Source: CAYVDH01 sp964450355 (lineage in GTDB: Bacteria; Bacteroidota; Bacteroidia; NS11-12g; UBA955). From it: a DNA stretch of 12,128 nt. The DNA lies in NCBI GenBank assembly GCA_964450355.1, contig CAYVDH010000103.1, forward strand, positions 1 through 12,128, written 5' to 3'. Under the pieces are notes generated by a model that ran no database searches, was not told the DNA's origin, and saw nothing but the letters and a program-made list of their open reading frames with translations. Positions 1 through 8,132 of the stretch are shown here, piece after piece. The number at the start of each line of letters is the position of its first letter. Position 1 is the first letter of the stretch. A program made the position numbers and the translations under genes.

Positions 1-77
1 CTAATTCTTTTTTAAAAACGGTCGATTTTTTTTAAAAACGGTAGTTTATTTAATTTTTGTAAACTTTGTTTAAAACT
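1..77. other. Short AT-rich region downstream of the transketolase unit, with a 20-base-period repeat
   Basis: This stretch follows the end of the transketolase C-terminal gene, which is read leftward. A 15-base sequence, TTTTTTAAAAACGGT, occurs at 8-22 and again at 28-42, exactly 20 bases apart. No convincing hairpin terminator or coding sequence is seen here. Whatever lies to the left is cut off by the window edge, so the repeat could be the end of a longer array or chance in AT-rich DNA. Confidence 0.4.
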
Positions 78-1034
78 CTATTGCTTTCTTGATATTGCTC
101 GCTCTGCAGCTTGTATCACATCAATAGTATCTAAATGGTATTTTGCCATCAGTTCGTCTGGTGTACCACTCTCTCCAAAACTGTCATTGACTCCTACCAT
201 CTCTACTGGCATTGGAAAATTTCTACTCAATAATTGACAAATGCTGTCGCCTAAACCTCCATTATACATGTGCTCTTCTGCTGTAACTACACATCTTGTT
301 TTTTTAACAGAATTAATTACAGATTCATTATCTAATGGTTTAATCGTATGAATGTTTATTACTTCGGCATGTATTCCTCTTTCGGCTAATTGATAGGCAG
401 CTTGTATGCTTTTCCATACTAAATGTCCAGTACAAAAAATGCTCACATCTGCACCCTCAAATATGGTCCAAGCTTTACCTATCTCAAACGCTTGATCTGG
501 TTTAGTAAAAATAGGAACTTTTGGTCGTCCAAATCTTAAATATACTGGTCCATGATGTTTAGCAATAGCTAAGGTCGCTGCTTTTGTTTGATTGTAATCA
601 CAAGGGTTAATTACAGCCATTCCTGGTAGCATTTTCATTAAACCTATGTCTTCTAAAATTTGATGAGTAGCTCCATCTTCTCCTAAGGTTACACCTGCAT
701 GCGATGCGCAAATTTTAACATTTTTATCGCTGTATGCAATGCTTTGTCTAATTTGGTCATACACTCTTCCCGTACTGAAATTGGCAAATGTTCCTGTAAA
801 TGGAATTTTCCCAGATGTTGCTAATCCCGCAGCTATGCCCATCATGTTTGCCTCAGCAATTCCTGTTTGAAAAAAACGATTTGGAAACTCTTTTTTAAAC
901 GCATCCATTTTTAATGAACCTGTGAGGTCAGCACACAAAGCTACTACTCTGTCGTCTAGTTTACCAGCTTCTAATAGTCCAGCTCCAAATCCTGAGCGTG
1001 TATCGTTGTTTCCTAATATTTCTAATTGTTGCAT
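78..1034 (-). CDS. tkt: Transketolase C-terminal subunit (pyrimidine-binding and C-terminal domains)
   Basis: This is the second half of a split transketolase, 318 residues long. With the N-terminal subunit it should transfer two-carbon ketol units between sugar phosphates in the cytosolic non-oxidative pentose phosphate pathway, using thiamine diphosphate (ThDP). The pyrimidine-binding domain fills roughly residues 8-170. It carries QTGIAEANMMGIAAGLA (56-72), where Glu61 is in the position of the glutamate that activates the ThDP aminopyrimidine ring, and the HAGVTLGEDGATHQ loop (112-125). The C-terminal domain (about 190-318) has the typical ESGTPDELMAKY segment (288-299). The length is normal for split transketolases and both ends look intact. 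Its ATG shares one base with the stop codon of the VWA gene upstream (TAATG), which suggests translational coupling. A 1-deoxyxylulose-5-phosphate synthase is less likely, because that enzyme is normally a single chain of over 600 residues. The family call is firm; the substrate is inferred. Confidence 0.93.
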   Translation of the reverse strand: MQQLEILGNNDTRSGFGAGLLEAGKLDDRVVALCADLTGSLKMDAFKKEFPNRFFQTGIAEANMMGIAAGLATSGKIPFTGTFANFSTGRVYDQIRQSIAYSDKNVKICASHAGVTLGEDGATHQILEDIGLMKMLPGMAVINPCDYNQTKAATLAIAKHHGPVYLRFGRPKVPIFTKPDQAFEIGKAWTIFEGADVSIFCTGHLVWKSIQAAYQLAERGIHAEVINIHTIKPLDNESVINSVKKTRCVVTAEEHMYNGGLGDSICQLLSRNFPMPVEMVGVNDSFGESGTPDELMAKYHLDTIDVIQAAERAISRKQ

Positions 1035-2407
1035 TATAAATTTAAATCTGTAGTTGAGGCTGAGTTAATGATGAATTCTTTTTCGAAACTGTAGATGGTC
1101 CTTGTCTCTGGTTTATTTCTGGCTATAATCACATATTTGCCAGGTTGCAAAATGATGGTTTGAAAATAAGCATCTGAAATGTCACATACCCATTCTGTTT
1201 TACCATTTTTATATTGATAGATGGCAGAAACCAAGTCTCGGTCTTTTTTTAGTTGCAGTCTTCCTGGTTGAGGAATTTCTATTAATGTCGTTTTATTTTG
1301 ATCAACAATGACACTGTCTAATAATATTCGAGGAGTAGTTAATATCTCCATGCAGTATGTTCCGCACAAATACCTTTTGGAGGTATTAAATGATTGAGCA
1401 TTTATTGTTGTGGCTTTCCCTTTAACTTTTATAACAGCTTTTAAATCCAAATAATTTGTTATCCCTTTGCTCACCAAACTGATGTTGCCTTGTGGAATGT
1501 CTATCGGAACTACGTTGTGTTTTCCTACAATTAATTCTACATTTTTCTTTTCAGCTGGGGGCATGGTATGAACTACAATGTCGTATTTTCTCAATGGGTC
1601 TAAAAACAAAGTGTCTGGAACTCCTCTGCCATTCATTGTATGTATATAATTATGCAATAATTTTTTAGTATTAGCGTCATAAATGCTCATCAACACATTG
1701 GTTTCTAATGGTCTTATTTGTTTATCTAATAAATTGATTTGACAAGTAGTAGCGTTCATGGCTTGAGATATGACAACTCCAACTACACTATTGAACTCCG
1801 ATTCATTGTTGGCATCGTAATAAGTGCCTGCACAATTGAATTTAAGTTTAAATTGCTCTGTACTACCTAATCCAATGATGAATGGCTTTAAAAATATTCC
1901 TTTTTTTTGAAGGGCAATAGATATTGCACAAGGATCTCCAGTGCATTCTTCAAGACCATCGGTGATGATGATGATTAAATTTCTAACATTTTTGTCTGCA
2001 GGAAAATCTTTCTCACTTTCTTGTAAAGAGTAAGCAATAGGGGTCCAACCTTTGGGAATTAAGCTGTTTACCTTTTTTTTCATCAACACATGGTTGTTTG
2101 GTGAAAATGGTATTTCTAATTTACTGTCTTTACAATCTTTTAAATCTACAGTTTTTTGATGGCCATAGACTCTAAGAGCAAGTTCAACGTTTTTAAAAGT
2201 TGAAAAACTGTCTATCATTTTTGTGACCATTTTTTTTGCTACTTGAATTCTGGTGGATTTTTCGATAGGAGAGGTCATGCTACCAGAAGCATCGAAAATC
2301 AATAGAATTCTTGTTTTTTGGGTGTTTTGAGCAACAACATTAGTTCCAATACTAAAAAGACATAATAAAGTTAATATCAAACATTTCATATTGGTTATAA
2401 ACGCCAT
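1034..2407 (-). CDS. Exported VWA-domain protein between the two transketolase genes
   Basis: A 457-residue protein with an N-terminal Sec signal peptide, one VWA domain and an uncharacterised beta-rich tail. VWA domains bind a metal ion and mediate protein contacts. The metal site (MIDAS) is complete: DASGS at 39-43, Thr122 in WTPIAYSL and Asp150 in ITDGLEEC. The cysteine pair CTGDPC (155-160) and the RVYGHQ segment (79-84) resemble bacterial VWA proteins often annotated as Ca-activated chloride channel homologues, a name that does not establish channel activity. The tail (about 222-457) has further cysteines (CGTYC at 348-352) and no domain I can name. Met1 starts at 2407, but Met7 (2389) gives a cleaner signal peptide, MKCLILTLLCLFSIGTNVVAQ minus its last residue, and may be the true start. 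The gene begins 18 bases after the transketolase N-terminal gene and overlaps the C-terminal gene by one base, so it is probably co-transcribed with both. No functional link to sugar metabolism is evident. It could act in the periplasm or on the cell surface. Confidence 0.85.
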   Translation of the reverse strand: MAFITNMKCLILTLLCLFSIGTNVVAQNTQKTRILLIFDASGSMTSPIEKSTRIQVAKKMVTKMIDSFSTFKNVELALRVYGHQKTVDLKDCKDSKLEIPFSPNNHVLMKKKVNSLIPKGWTPIAYSLQESEKDFPADKNVRNLIIIITDGLEECTGDPCAISIALQKKGIFLKPFIIGLGSTEQFKLKFNCAGTYYDANNESEFNSVVGVVISQAMNATTCQINLLDKQIRPLETNVLMSIYDANTKKLLHNYIHTMNGRGVPDTLFLDPLRKYDIVVHTMPPAEKKNVELIVGKHNVVPIDIPQGNISLVSKGITNYLDLKAVIKVKGKATTINAQSFNTSKRYLCGTYCMEILTTPRILLDSVIVDQNKTTLIEIPQPGRLQLKKDRDLVSAIYQYKNGKTEWVCDISDAYFQTIILQPGKYVIIARNKPETRTIYSFEKEFIINSASTTDLNL

Positions 2408-2425
2408 TTTATTGATATTGTTGCA

Positions 2426-3262
2426 TTAGTAATCTCCAAGAGTTTCAGGTAATTGTGCTAAGGCTTTTTCTAATTGGTCATTATTAGGCGGAATTCCATG
2501 CCACTCATGGCTTCCCATCATAAAATCTACACCAAAACCCATTTCAGTTTTCATTAAAATGACGGTTGGATAGTCAGAACTTGGTATGTTGGCCATTGTG
2601 TCAATAATGGATTGCATGTTGTTGCCATCCATTTCTAAAACTTGCCAATTGAATGCTTCAAATTTATTTCTCAATTGATTAAAACTCATGATGTCAATCA
2701 CATTTCCGTCAATTTGTTGTTTGTTGTAATCAACAGTAGCGATGATGTTGTTTAATTTTCTGTGACCAGCATACATGATTGCTTCCCAATTTTGACCTTC
2801 TTGCAATTCACCATCACCAAGGTTTACATATATTTTATTTGAATCTTGGTTTAATTTTTTGGCTTCAGCCATACCACAAGCTACTGAAAGTCCTTGTCCT
2901 AAAGAGCCTGTTGCGATTCTTACACCTGGAAGTCCTTCGTGAGTAGTAGGGTGACCTTGTAATCTGCTGTTTAATTTTCTAAAGGTACTAAGTTCAGATA
3001 CTGCAAAATACCCACTTCTTGCAAGTACACTGTAAAAAACAGGACTTATATGACCATTAGATAAAATGAAAACATCTTCATTATTTGCTTCTTGAGTGAA
3101 ATTTTTTGGATTGTGTTTCATTATATGAAAATACAATGCAGTTAAGTAATCAGCACAACCCAAGGAACCACCTGGATGACCACTTTGAACGGCATGTACC
3201 ATTCTGACAATATCTCTTCTTACTTGCGAAGCGATGTTTTGTAATTCAGCAACTGATGACAT
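2426..3262 (-). CDS. tkt: Transketolase N-terminal subunit (ThDP diphosphate-binding domain)
   Basis: The first half of the split transketolase, 278 residues, holding the site for the diphosphate end of ThDP and its Mg2+. Visible family motifs are SGHPGGSLG (27-35, His29), SNGHISP (68-74, His71), GSLGQGLS (119-126), and the ThDP motif starting GDGELQEGQNWEA at 149. Asp150 and Asn180 (in VDYN) are 30 residues apart, the spacing of the Mg2+ ligands in full-length transketolases. His255 in HEWHGIPP matches the conserved active-site histidine near the end of this domain. The protein ends cleanly before the pyrimidine domain, which is encoded separately after the VWA gene. Each half has its own start and stop and normal subunit length, so this is a two-subunit enzyme and not a frameshifted one. 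It is first in the three-gene unit, so its upstream gap should hold the operon promoter. Confidence 0.94.
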   Translation of the reverse strand: MSSVAELQNIASQVRRDIVRMVHAVQSGHPGGSLGCADYLTALYFHIMKHNPKNFTQEANNEDVFILSNGHISPVFYSVLARSGYFAVSELSTFRKLNSRLQGHPTTHEGLPGVRIATGSLGQGLSVACGMAEAKKLNQDSNKIYVNLGDGELQEGQNWEAIMYAGHRKLNNIIATVDYNKQQIDGNVIDIMSFNQLRNKFEAFNWQVLEMDGNNMQSIIDTMANIPSSDYPTVILMKTEMGFGVDFMMGSHEWHGIPPNNDQLEKALAQLPETLGDY

Positions 3263-3559
3263 GGTAAAAATTAATTATGCAAAAATTGTCAATTTTAACG
3301 ACAGATTTATACCTTTTTTTAATTTGTTATAAACTTTTAATGAACGAATTTAAAATTTCCTGATTTAATTTAATTTATTTTTGATGAGCACTCTATCAAA
3401 AAGTTTGATTGTAGAAAGTGTTTATCCTTCATTTTAAAATAAATTGATTTAGTTCGCTGTTTATCGTGTTATCATAGCCCTTAATTCTAAAAAGAAATAT
3501 ATAAAAAAAAAGAGGCAACTAAGTACCTCTCTTTCTAAAAAAAATATTGATTAATTAAA
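3263..3559. other. Intergenic region between secDF and the transketolase operon
   Basis: This 297-base AT-rich gap separates two minus-strand units. Its right part (3503-3536) is the secDF terminator. Its left part should contain the transketolase operon promoter. A candidate minus-strand element, TAAATTCG (3345-3352), fits TAnnTTCG, but no TTG lies at the expected distance. A small inverted repeat, ATCAAA-AAG-TTTGAT (3395-3409), is flanked by a second complementary pair, CACT (3389-3392) and AGTG (3417-3420). It could be a weak hairpin in the operon leader, or chance. I see no supported coding sequence or RNA gene here. Confidence 0.5.
3503..3536 (-). terminator. Rho-independent terminator of secDF
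   Basis: Read on the minus strand, just after the secDF stop codon, the sequence is AAAGAGAGG, a 10-base loop, then CCTCTTTTT. This gives a 9-base-pair stem with one G-U pair (3526-3534 with 3507-3515). The run of T residues continues to 3503. A stem followed directly by a U-tract is the classical intrinsic terminator form. It is oriented to stop secDF transcripts before they reach the transketolase operon. On the plus strand there is no matching T-run, so it looks one-directional. Confidence 0.8.
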
Positions 3560-6532
3560 TTAAGGCTTTAATGTATTGCTTTCTTTTTTAAATAAATCTA
3601 AAACAATTGGAGCAGCGATACAAATAGATGAGTAAGTTCCAACTCCAATACCTATCAATAAAGCTAAAGAGAACCCTTTAAGAGCTGGTCCACCGAAAAT
3701 AAATAAAATAATGATTACTATCAATGTGGTTCCTGATGTCATTAAAGTTCTGCTTAAAGTTTGGTTGATTGCATCATTGATAACTTTTCCAGTGTTTTTT
3801 TCTGATTTAAATTCATTCATAAATTCTCTGATACGGTCAAAAACTACCACAGAGTCATTAATAGAGTAACCTACAACTGTTAATATAGCTGCGATGAATG
3901 CTTGGTCGATTTCCAAAGCAAATGGAACTATGTTATCTAATAAAGCAAATACTGCAAATACCATCAATACGTCATGAATTAATGCAACAATAGCTCCCAC
4001 ACCAAAACTTAATTTTTGGAATCGGAATACAATGTACATAAAGATTAACACTATGGAAGCAATTATTACCCACATAGAGGTAGTGCGTATATTGGATGCA
4101 ATGGTTGGACCTACTTCAGAACTACTTAAAATACTGCTTTCTGTGGCTTTTAAACCTGATAAGGCTTTGATTACATCTGTTTGTATGCTGTCAGCAGACA
4201 TGTTAAGTTCATTCATTTTGTAGGTAGTTACAATTTTATAACGACCTTCATTGCCTATGTTTTTAACCTCGTTGCTACTTCCTATTAAGTTTTTGTCTAA
4301 GGCTGCTTTTATAGCTTCTACTTGAGTGCCTTTTGAAAGTTCAATGGTATAACCATAACCACCTTTGAAATCTATACCAGTGCTTAAGCCACCTTTCATG
4401 ATAAGAACTGCCATACCTATAACGATGACAATACTTGATATTAAATAGAATTTTTTTCTTTTTCCAATAAAATCATAATTAGCCCCTACTAAGAAGTTCT
4501 CTGTAGCTTTTGTTGAAAAACTGAAGTCTTTACCTTTGTTAACTCTGTACTCAATCAACAACCTAGAAACTAAGATGGCTGTAAATAATGAACAGAAAAT
4601 ACCAATGATTAAGATGATAGCGAAACCATAAACAGGTCCTGCTCCAGCTAATGTCATTACAAATCCAGCTATTAAAGTAGTTAAGTTAGAATCGATAATG
4701 GATGAAAAAGCCGCTTTAAAACCATTGCTGATAGCTGATTTAAGTGCTTTCCCTGCTCTTAATTCTTCTCTGATACGTTCGTATATCAATACGTTAGCAT
4801 CTACTGCCATACCTATTGTTAATACGATACCAGCAATACCTGGTAAGGTTAATGCAGCGCCAAATGAAACAAGAATACCGATGATAAAAAAGATATTTAA
4901 CAAAATAGCAATAGTAGCTATGACACCACCTCTGTTGTAATATATGACCATCAAAAATATAACACCAATCAAACCAAGAATTAAGGAAATAAATCCTTGT
5001 CTGATAGATTCTTTTCCAAGAGTTGGACCTACTTGTTCTTCTGCAACAATTTGTGCAGGAGCAGGTAATTTACCAGCCTTTAAAACATTGGCTAAGTCTG
5101 TGGCATCTTGAACTGAGAATCTACCGGTGATAGAAGATACACCATTAGGTATTTCACCATTTACAGATGGAGCTGAGAAAACTTTTTTATCTAAAACTAT
5201 AGCAATTGGGTCTTTGTTTAAAGATGCTCTTTTGGTGATTAATCTCCATTCTTTAGCAGCAGAGTTGGTCATAGTCATTACTACTTCAACATCTCCACCC
5301 GTAGAGCTTTGTGTAGCAATTGCATTTTCAATGATGTTTTCATCACCAGAACCCAAAATGGCATTTCCTTCTTTATTTGCTTTTAATGCAAACAATTGAT
5401 AAACTTGATTTTCTTTTGTGTCAGGTTCAGCAGACCACATGAATTTAACGTCAGATGGTATGGCATTTTTCACCACATCAACTTCCAACATTTTGTTGAT
5501 TTTATCCATTTGCTCTTTGATAGCTCTACCAAGAGCAGGAGAAGGATAAGGCATTCCTTTATCGTCAATCATTGGCATTAAACCTGCCTCAGCAAATGGG
5601 TATTTAGAAGAATCTGCTTTAGCCATTTCACTTTCATAAGCTTTGCGAGCACTGTCTCGAGCAGTAGAATCAGCTATGGCATTAATTTCCTTTAATTTAG
5701 TGGTATCAACACCAGTCCCTTTGTTTAGTTTTAAATATTGTGTGTAAGCTAAATTTATAGGGTTGTAAACTTTTGATAAAGCAGCATAACCATTTTTTTC
5801 ACTGCTACCATACACTTCCCAAAACTCTAATCTAGCACTTTGTTCTAATAAATTTCTTATTTTTTTAGGGTTATCTGCTCCCGGTAATTCTACTGAGATT
5901 CTACCACCTTCAAGTTGTTGAACGTTAGGTTGGCTAATGTTACCTTGGTTCAAACGTGTTTCAATCACTTTTCTGGTGTTATCAGATTTGCTTGCTAATT
6001 CGTTGTTTAAAAAGCTAATTACCTCATTGTCACTTGATGAAGATTTGATTTGTTGATTTGCTTTGTTGGCAAAAATGGCTGCCAATGGTTTATTATTTGA
6101 CTTTGTTTTATATATATCAGCAAACGTTTTTACAAAATCTCCACCATTTTTTTGGTATTCAATTTGAGTTAATCTCAAAGCTTCTTTTAACGTATTATCT
6201 TCTTTATAACTACCTGCTAATGAGCGAATCACTTCGCCTTTAGAAACTTCTAATATGACGTTCATACCACCCTGTAAATCCAAACCTAGTTTTAATTCTT
6301 GATCTTTACATTGGTAATAGTCTTTTTTAAGTCCTAAGAAACTAAACAATGGTTTTCTACCATTTGAATCGATGTAATTTTTGTATTTTTCTCTGTCAAA
6401 TTGACCTTTTACTGTGGCAAAACTCTTTGCTTTTTTCTCAAATTTGTAAGTAAAATAGGTAAATGAAAGCTCGTAAATACACGCTAATGCAATCAATACC
6501 GAAATAAAAATGACTAACCCTTTATTTTTCAT
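3560..6532 (-). CDS. secDF: Protein translocase SecDF, fused SecD-SecF
   Basis: A 990-residue inner-membrane protein that assists Sec-dependent export by using the proton gradient to pull preproteins out of SecYEG. SecD occupies about residues 1-665: a first membrane helix (5-21), the LGLDLQGG motif (82-89), a large periplasmic region, then a block of membrane helices from about 513. This block contains GMAVDANVLIYERIREEL (574-591), with Asp578 in the position of the proton-relay aspartate. SecF begins near 690 with a membrane helix (696-712), then GIDFKGG (719-725), EVGPTIAS (806-813), and VVGYSINDSVVVFDRIREF (886-904) with Asp893 and Arg900. All key motifs are present and no frameshift is apparent. 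Fusion and a length near 1,000 residues are usual in Bacteroidota, whereas E. coli has separate SecD and SecF. The periplasmic part is longer than in E. coli SecD, with a lysine- and alanine-rich stretch at about 245-370. It has its own promoter (6565-6594) and terminator (3503-3536), so it is probably transcribed alone. Confidence 0.97.
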   Translation of the reverse strand: MKNKGLVIFISVLIALACIYELSFTYFTYKFEKKAKSFATVKGQFDREKYKNYIDSNGRKPLFSFLGLKKDYYQCKDQELKLGLDLQGGMNVILEVSKGEVIRSLAGSYKEDNTLKEALRLTQIEYQKNGGDFVKTFADIYKTKSNNKPLAAIFANKANQQIKSSSSDNEVISFLNNELASKSDNTRKVIETRLNQGNISQPNVQQLEGGRISVELPGADNPKKIRNLLEQSARLEFWEVYGSSEKNGYAALSKVYNPINLAYTQYLKLNKGTGVDTTKLKEINAIADSTARDSARKAYESEMAKADSSKYPFAEAGLMPMIDDKGMPYPSPALGRAIKEQMDKINKMLEVDVVKNAIPSDVKFMWSAEPDTKENQVYQLFALKANKEGNAILGSGDENIIENAIATQSSTGGDVEVVMTMTNSAAKEWRLITKRASLNKDPIAIVLDKKVFSAPSVNGEIPNGVSSITGRFSVQDATDLANVLKAGKLPAPAQIVAEEQVGPTLGKESIRQGFISLILGLIGVIFLMVIYYNRGGVIATIAILLNIFFIIGILVSFGAALTLPGIAGIVLTIGMAVDANVLIYERIREELRAGKALKSAISNGFKAAFSSIIDSNLTTLIAGFVMTLAGAGPVYGFAIILIIGIFCSLFTAILVSRLLIEYRVNKGKDFSFSTKATENFLVGANYDFIGKRKKFYLISSIVIVIGMAVLIMKGGLSTGIDFKGGYGYTIELSKGTQVEAIKAALDKNLIGSSNEVKNIGNEGRYKIVTTYKMNELNMSADSIQTDVIKALSGLKATESSILSSSEVGPTIASNIRTTSMWVIIASIVLIFMYIVFRFQKLSFGVGAIVALIHDVLMVFAVFALLDNIVPFALEIDQAFIAAILTVVGYSINDSVVVFDRIREFMNEFKSEKNTGKVINDAINQTLSRTLMTSGTTLIVIIILFIFGGPALKGFSLALLIGIGVGTYSSICIAAPIVLDLFKKESNTLKP

Positions 6533-6564
6533 TGTGTTATATTTGTCTGGTAAAATTAAGGGTG

Positions 6565-6594
6565 CGAAAATAACACTTTAATGTATTGTTTCAA
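6565..6594 (-). promoter_or_regulatory. Probable Bacteroidota-type promoter of secDF
   Basis: On the minus strand the sequence reads TTG (6592-6594), exactly 19 bases, then TATTTTCG (6565-6572). The Bacteroidota primary sigma factor recognises TTG about 17-23 bases before TAnnTTTG, so this differs at one position only (C for T). The predicted transcript start is about 25 bases before the secDF ATG. The match is by eye and no transcript data are available. Confidence 0.55.
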
Positions 6595-6651
6595 ACATTC
6601 AATTAAAATTTCTATTAATTTATGTTAAAATGACAAATCGATGACTCGTTT

Positions 6652-8064
6652 TTATTTTTTTATCCAAACCTGGCATTTAGCATAGTTTACTTCTATGTTT
6701 TTGAGCAATTTAAGCGAGTCTGGTACTTGTTTTTCCTCTAAGTTGCCAGGGAAAGTAAATATAAATAAATCTACTTGGTTATTAACTACTTCGTTCATTA
6801 AATAAATAGAATTGTGTTTTTCTTTCATTAATCCAAATTCGTTATTTTGCAATGAAAAAATGATAGGCCAGTCTGCTTTAATTGTTTTATTAGTTAGGTT
6901 ATTTTGATATAAATAGTCTTTTAATTGTATCATGCTGTTAATATGTGATACGTAACTTAAATCGGAGTCTGTAAATCTATTTTTTGAATAGATATTAAGA
7001 AAAGATGGTATAAACAATACCATCAAAATCACGGGTTTAAGCTTTTTGTTTATGCCACTAATCGTTAATAACTGAAAGAAAATGAAGTATATAAAGGGTA
7101 TTACTACCAATAAATACCTTTCTAAAGGATTGTTTATTGCTGAAAAAATGATGAACAGAAAAATAAACACAATCGATTGAAAATTAAAAGGTAAAAATAT
7201 CAATTGCCTGAACTTACTTTTTTCTTTTTTTACAAATAAAATGTAGATAATTATTCCTAAAAATAAAACACTAAAATATATTCGACCTTGAGATATGAAA
7301 ATAAAATGAAGGCAATAATTCAATCTTTGTTTAAATACTTCAAAATAAAAACTTGTTTTTCCTGAATTGATAGGTGATAAAAAATATCCCTTTTCAAATT
7401 TAGTTAAAACAATAAATACAATAAATACCACTAATGGGATTAAAGAAACTAGTTGTTTGAATTGAAATTTATTTTTAGTATTGAATTTTATAATTAATTC
7501 ATACATTAATAAACTAAATGGGATGACAATAGCACTTTCTTTTACAAGCATATTTAAACAAGCAAATAAAATGTACCTATTATAATGCTTAATAGAATAG
7601 AAATATACCGATAAAAAACACAAAAATGAAAACGTCATTTCCAATTGAAATAGCATGTTTTGAGCAATAAAAATAGGTTGAGTAGCGATTAAAAATACTG
7701 CAAAAACAGAAAAATTATTTAAATTGAACTTACGAGCAACTTTATACATAAAAACAACGAACAAAATTGATACACATAAAAAAAACAAATGAACAACCAA
7801 AGGACTATTATTAAATACAAGCATCATTAATGCTATGGTATTTTGAATTAATAATGGGTGGTCGAAACTGATATCTGAAGGAACTGCACTTGGAAACAAT
7901 GATAATTGATGGTGGTAAATGTAATGTGAACTCCTGAAGTAACAGGCTAATTCATCCCAAAAATATGGTAAATCTAACCTGTCGCAATTGAATATTACAT
8001 AGATGACTAATGTAAATCCAAACAAAAGGTTTTGATTGTTGAAAGTATTTTTTTTAAAAAACAT
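6652..8064 (-). CDS. Multi-spanning membrane glycosyltransferase-like protein (GT-C fold, GT39/PMT type)
   Basis: A 470-residue, very hydrophobic protein with about ten likely membrane helices (for example 13-26, 88-108, 114-132, 206-221, 264-278, 297-310, 317-334, 343-357) and a soluble C-terminal tail of about 110 residues. The early loop LPYFWDELA (32-40) has the acidic Asp37-Glu38 pair found in the first extracytoplasmic loop of GT-C enzymes such as the GT39/ArnT group, where it acts in catalysis. DHPLL (69-73) and LERYLLVVIP (314-323) also fit that family. Such enzymes move a sugar from a polyprenyl-phosphate donor to a lipid, protein or glycan outside the inner membrane. The acceptor and sugar cannot be told from sequence. 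It has no glycan-synthesis neighbours. A gap of 119 bases, including the secDF promoter, separates its end from secDF. A perfect TAnnTTTG match, TATTTTTG (8073-8080), lies only 9 bases before its ATG, too close to be persuasive. Confidence 0.75.
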   Translation of the reverse strand: MFFKKNTFNNQNLLFGFTLVIYVIFNCDRLDLPYFWDELACYFRSSHYIYHHQLSLFPSAVPSDISFDHPLLIQNTIALMMLVFNNSPLVVHLFFLCVSILFVVFMYKVARKFNLNNFSVFAVFLIATQPIFIAQNMLFQLEMTFSFLCFLSVYFYSIKHYNRYILFACLNMLVKESAIVIPFSLLMYELIIKFNTKNKFQFKQLVSLIPLVVFIVFIVLTKFEKGYFLSPINSGKTSFYFEVFKQRLNYCLHFIFISQGRIYFSVLFLGIIIYILFVKKEKSKFRQLIFLPFNFQSIVFIFLFIIFSAINNPLERYLLVVIPFIYFIFFQLLTISGINKKLKPVILMVLFIPSFLNIYSKNRFTDSDLSYVSHINSMIQLKDYLYQNNLTNKTIKADWPIIFSLQNNEFGLMKEKHNSIYLMNEVVNNQVDLFIFTFPGNLEEKQVPDSLKLLKNIEVNYAKCQVWIKK

Positions 8065-8085
8065 GAATTGGGCAAAAATAATTTT

Positions 8086-8115
8086 TAATAATGTAAATAA
8101 AGTAGATTAATTTCG
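8086..8115 (+). promoter_or_regulatory. Possible promoter of the M20 peptidase gene
   Basis: TAATTTCG (8108-8115) fits the pattern TAnnTTCG seen before secDF. Exactly 19 bases upstream is TTA (8086-8088) where TTG would be ideal. The transcript would start about a dozen bases before the ATG at 8133. It lies in the 68-base gap shared with the divergent membrane protein gene. Confidence 0.35.
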
Positions 8116-8132
8116 TCCCTTTAAAAAATAAT

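Noticed and set aside
78..3262. The transketolase gene being broken by an insertion or frameshift
   Set aside because: Both halves have their own start and stop codons, normal subunit lengths and complete motifs. Split transketolases are a normal form in many bacteria and archaea. Only the gene between them is unusual.
4032..6243. Several plus-strand open frames of 61-90 residues opposite secDF
   Set aside because: All lie antisense to an unbroken, motif-complete SecDF coding sequence, and none shows a family motif.
6595..6651. An intrinsic terminator after the GT-C membrane protein gene
   Set aside because: I found no stem of useful length followed by a T-run on the minus strand. Only short CGA/TCG complementarity is present.
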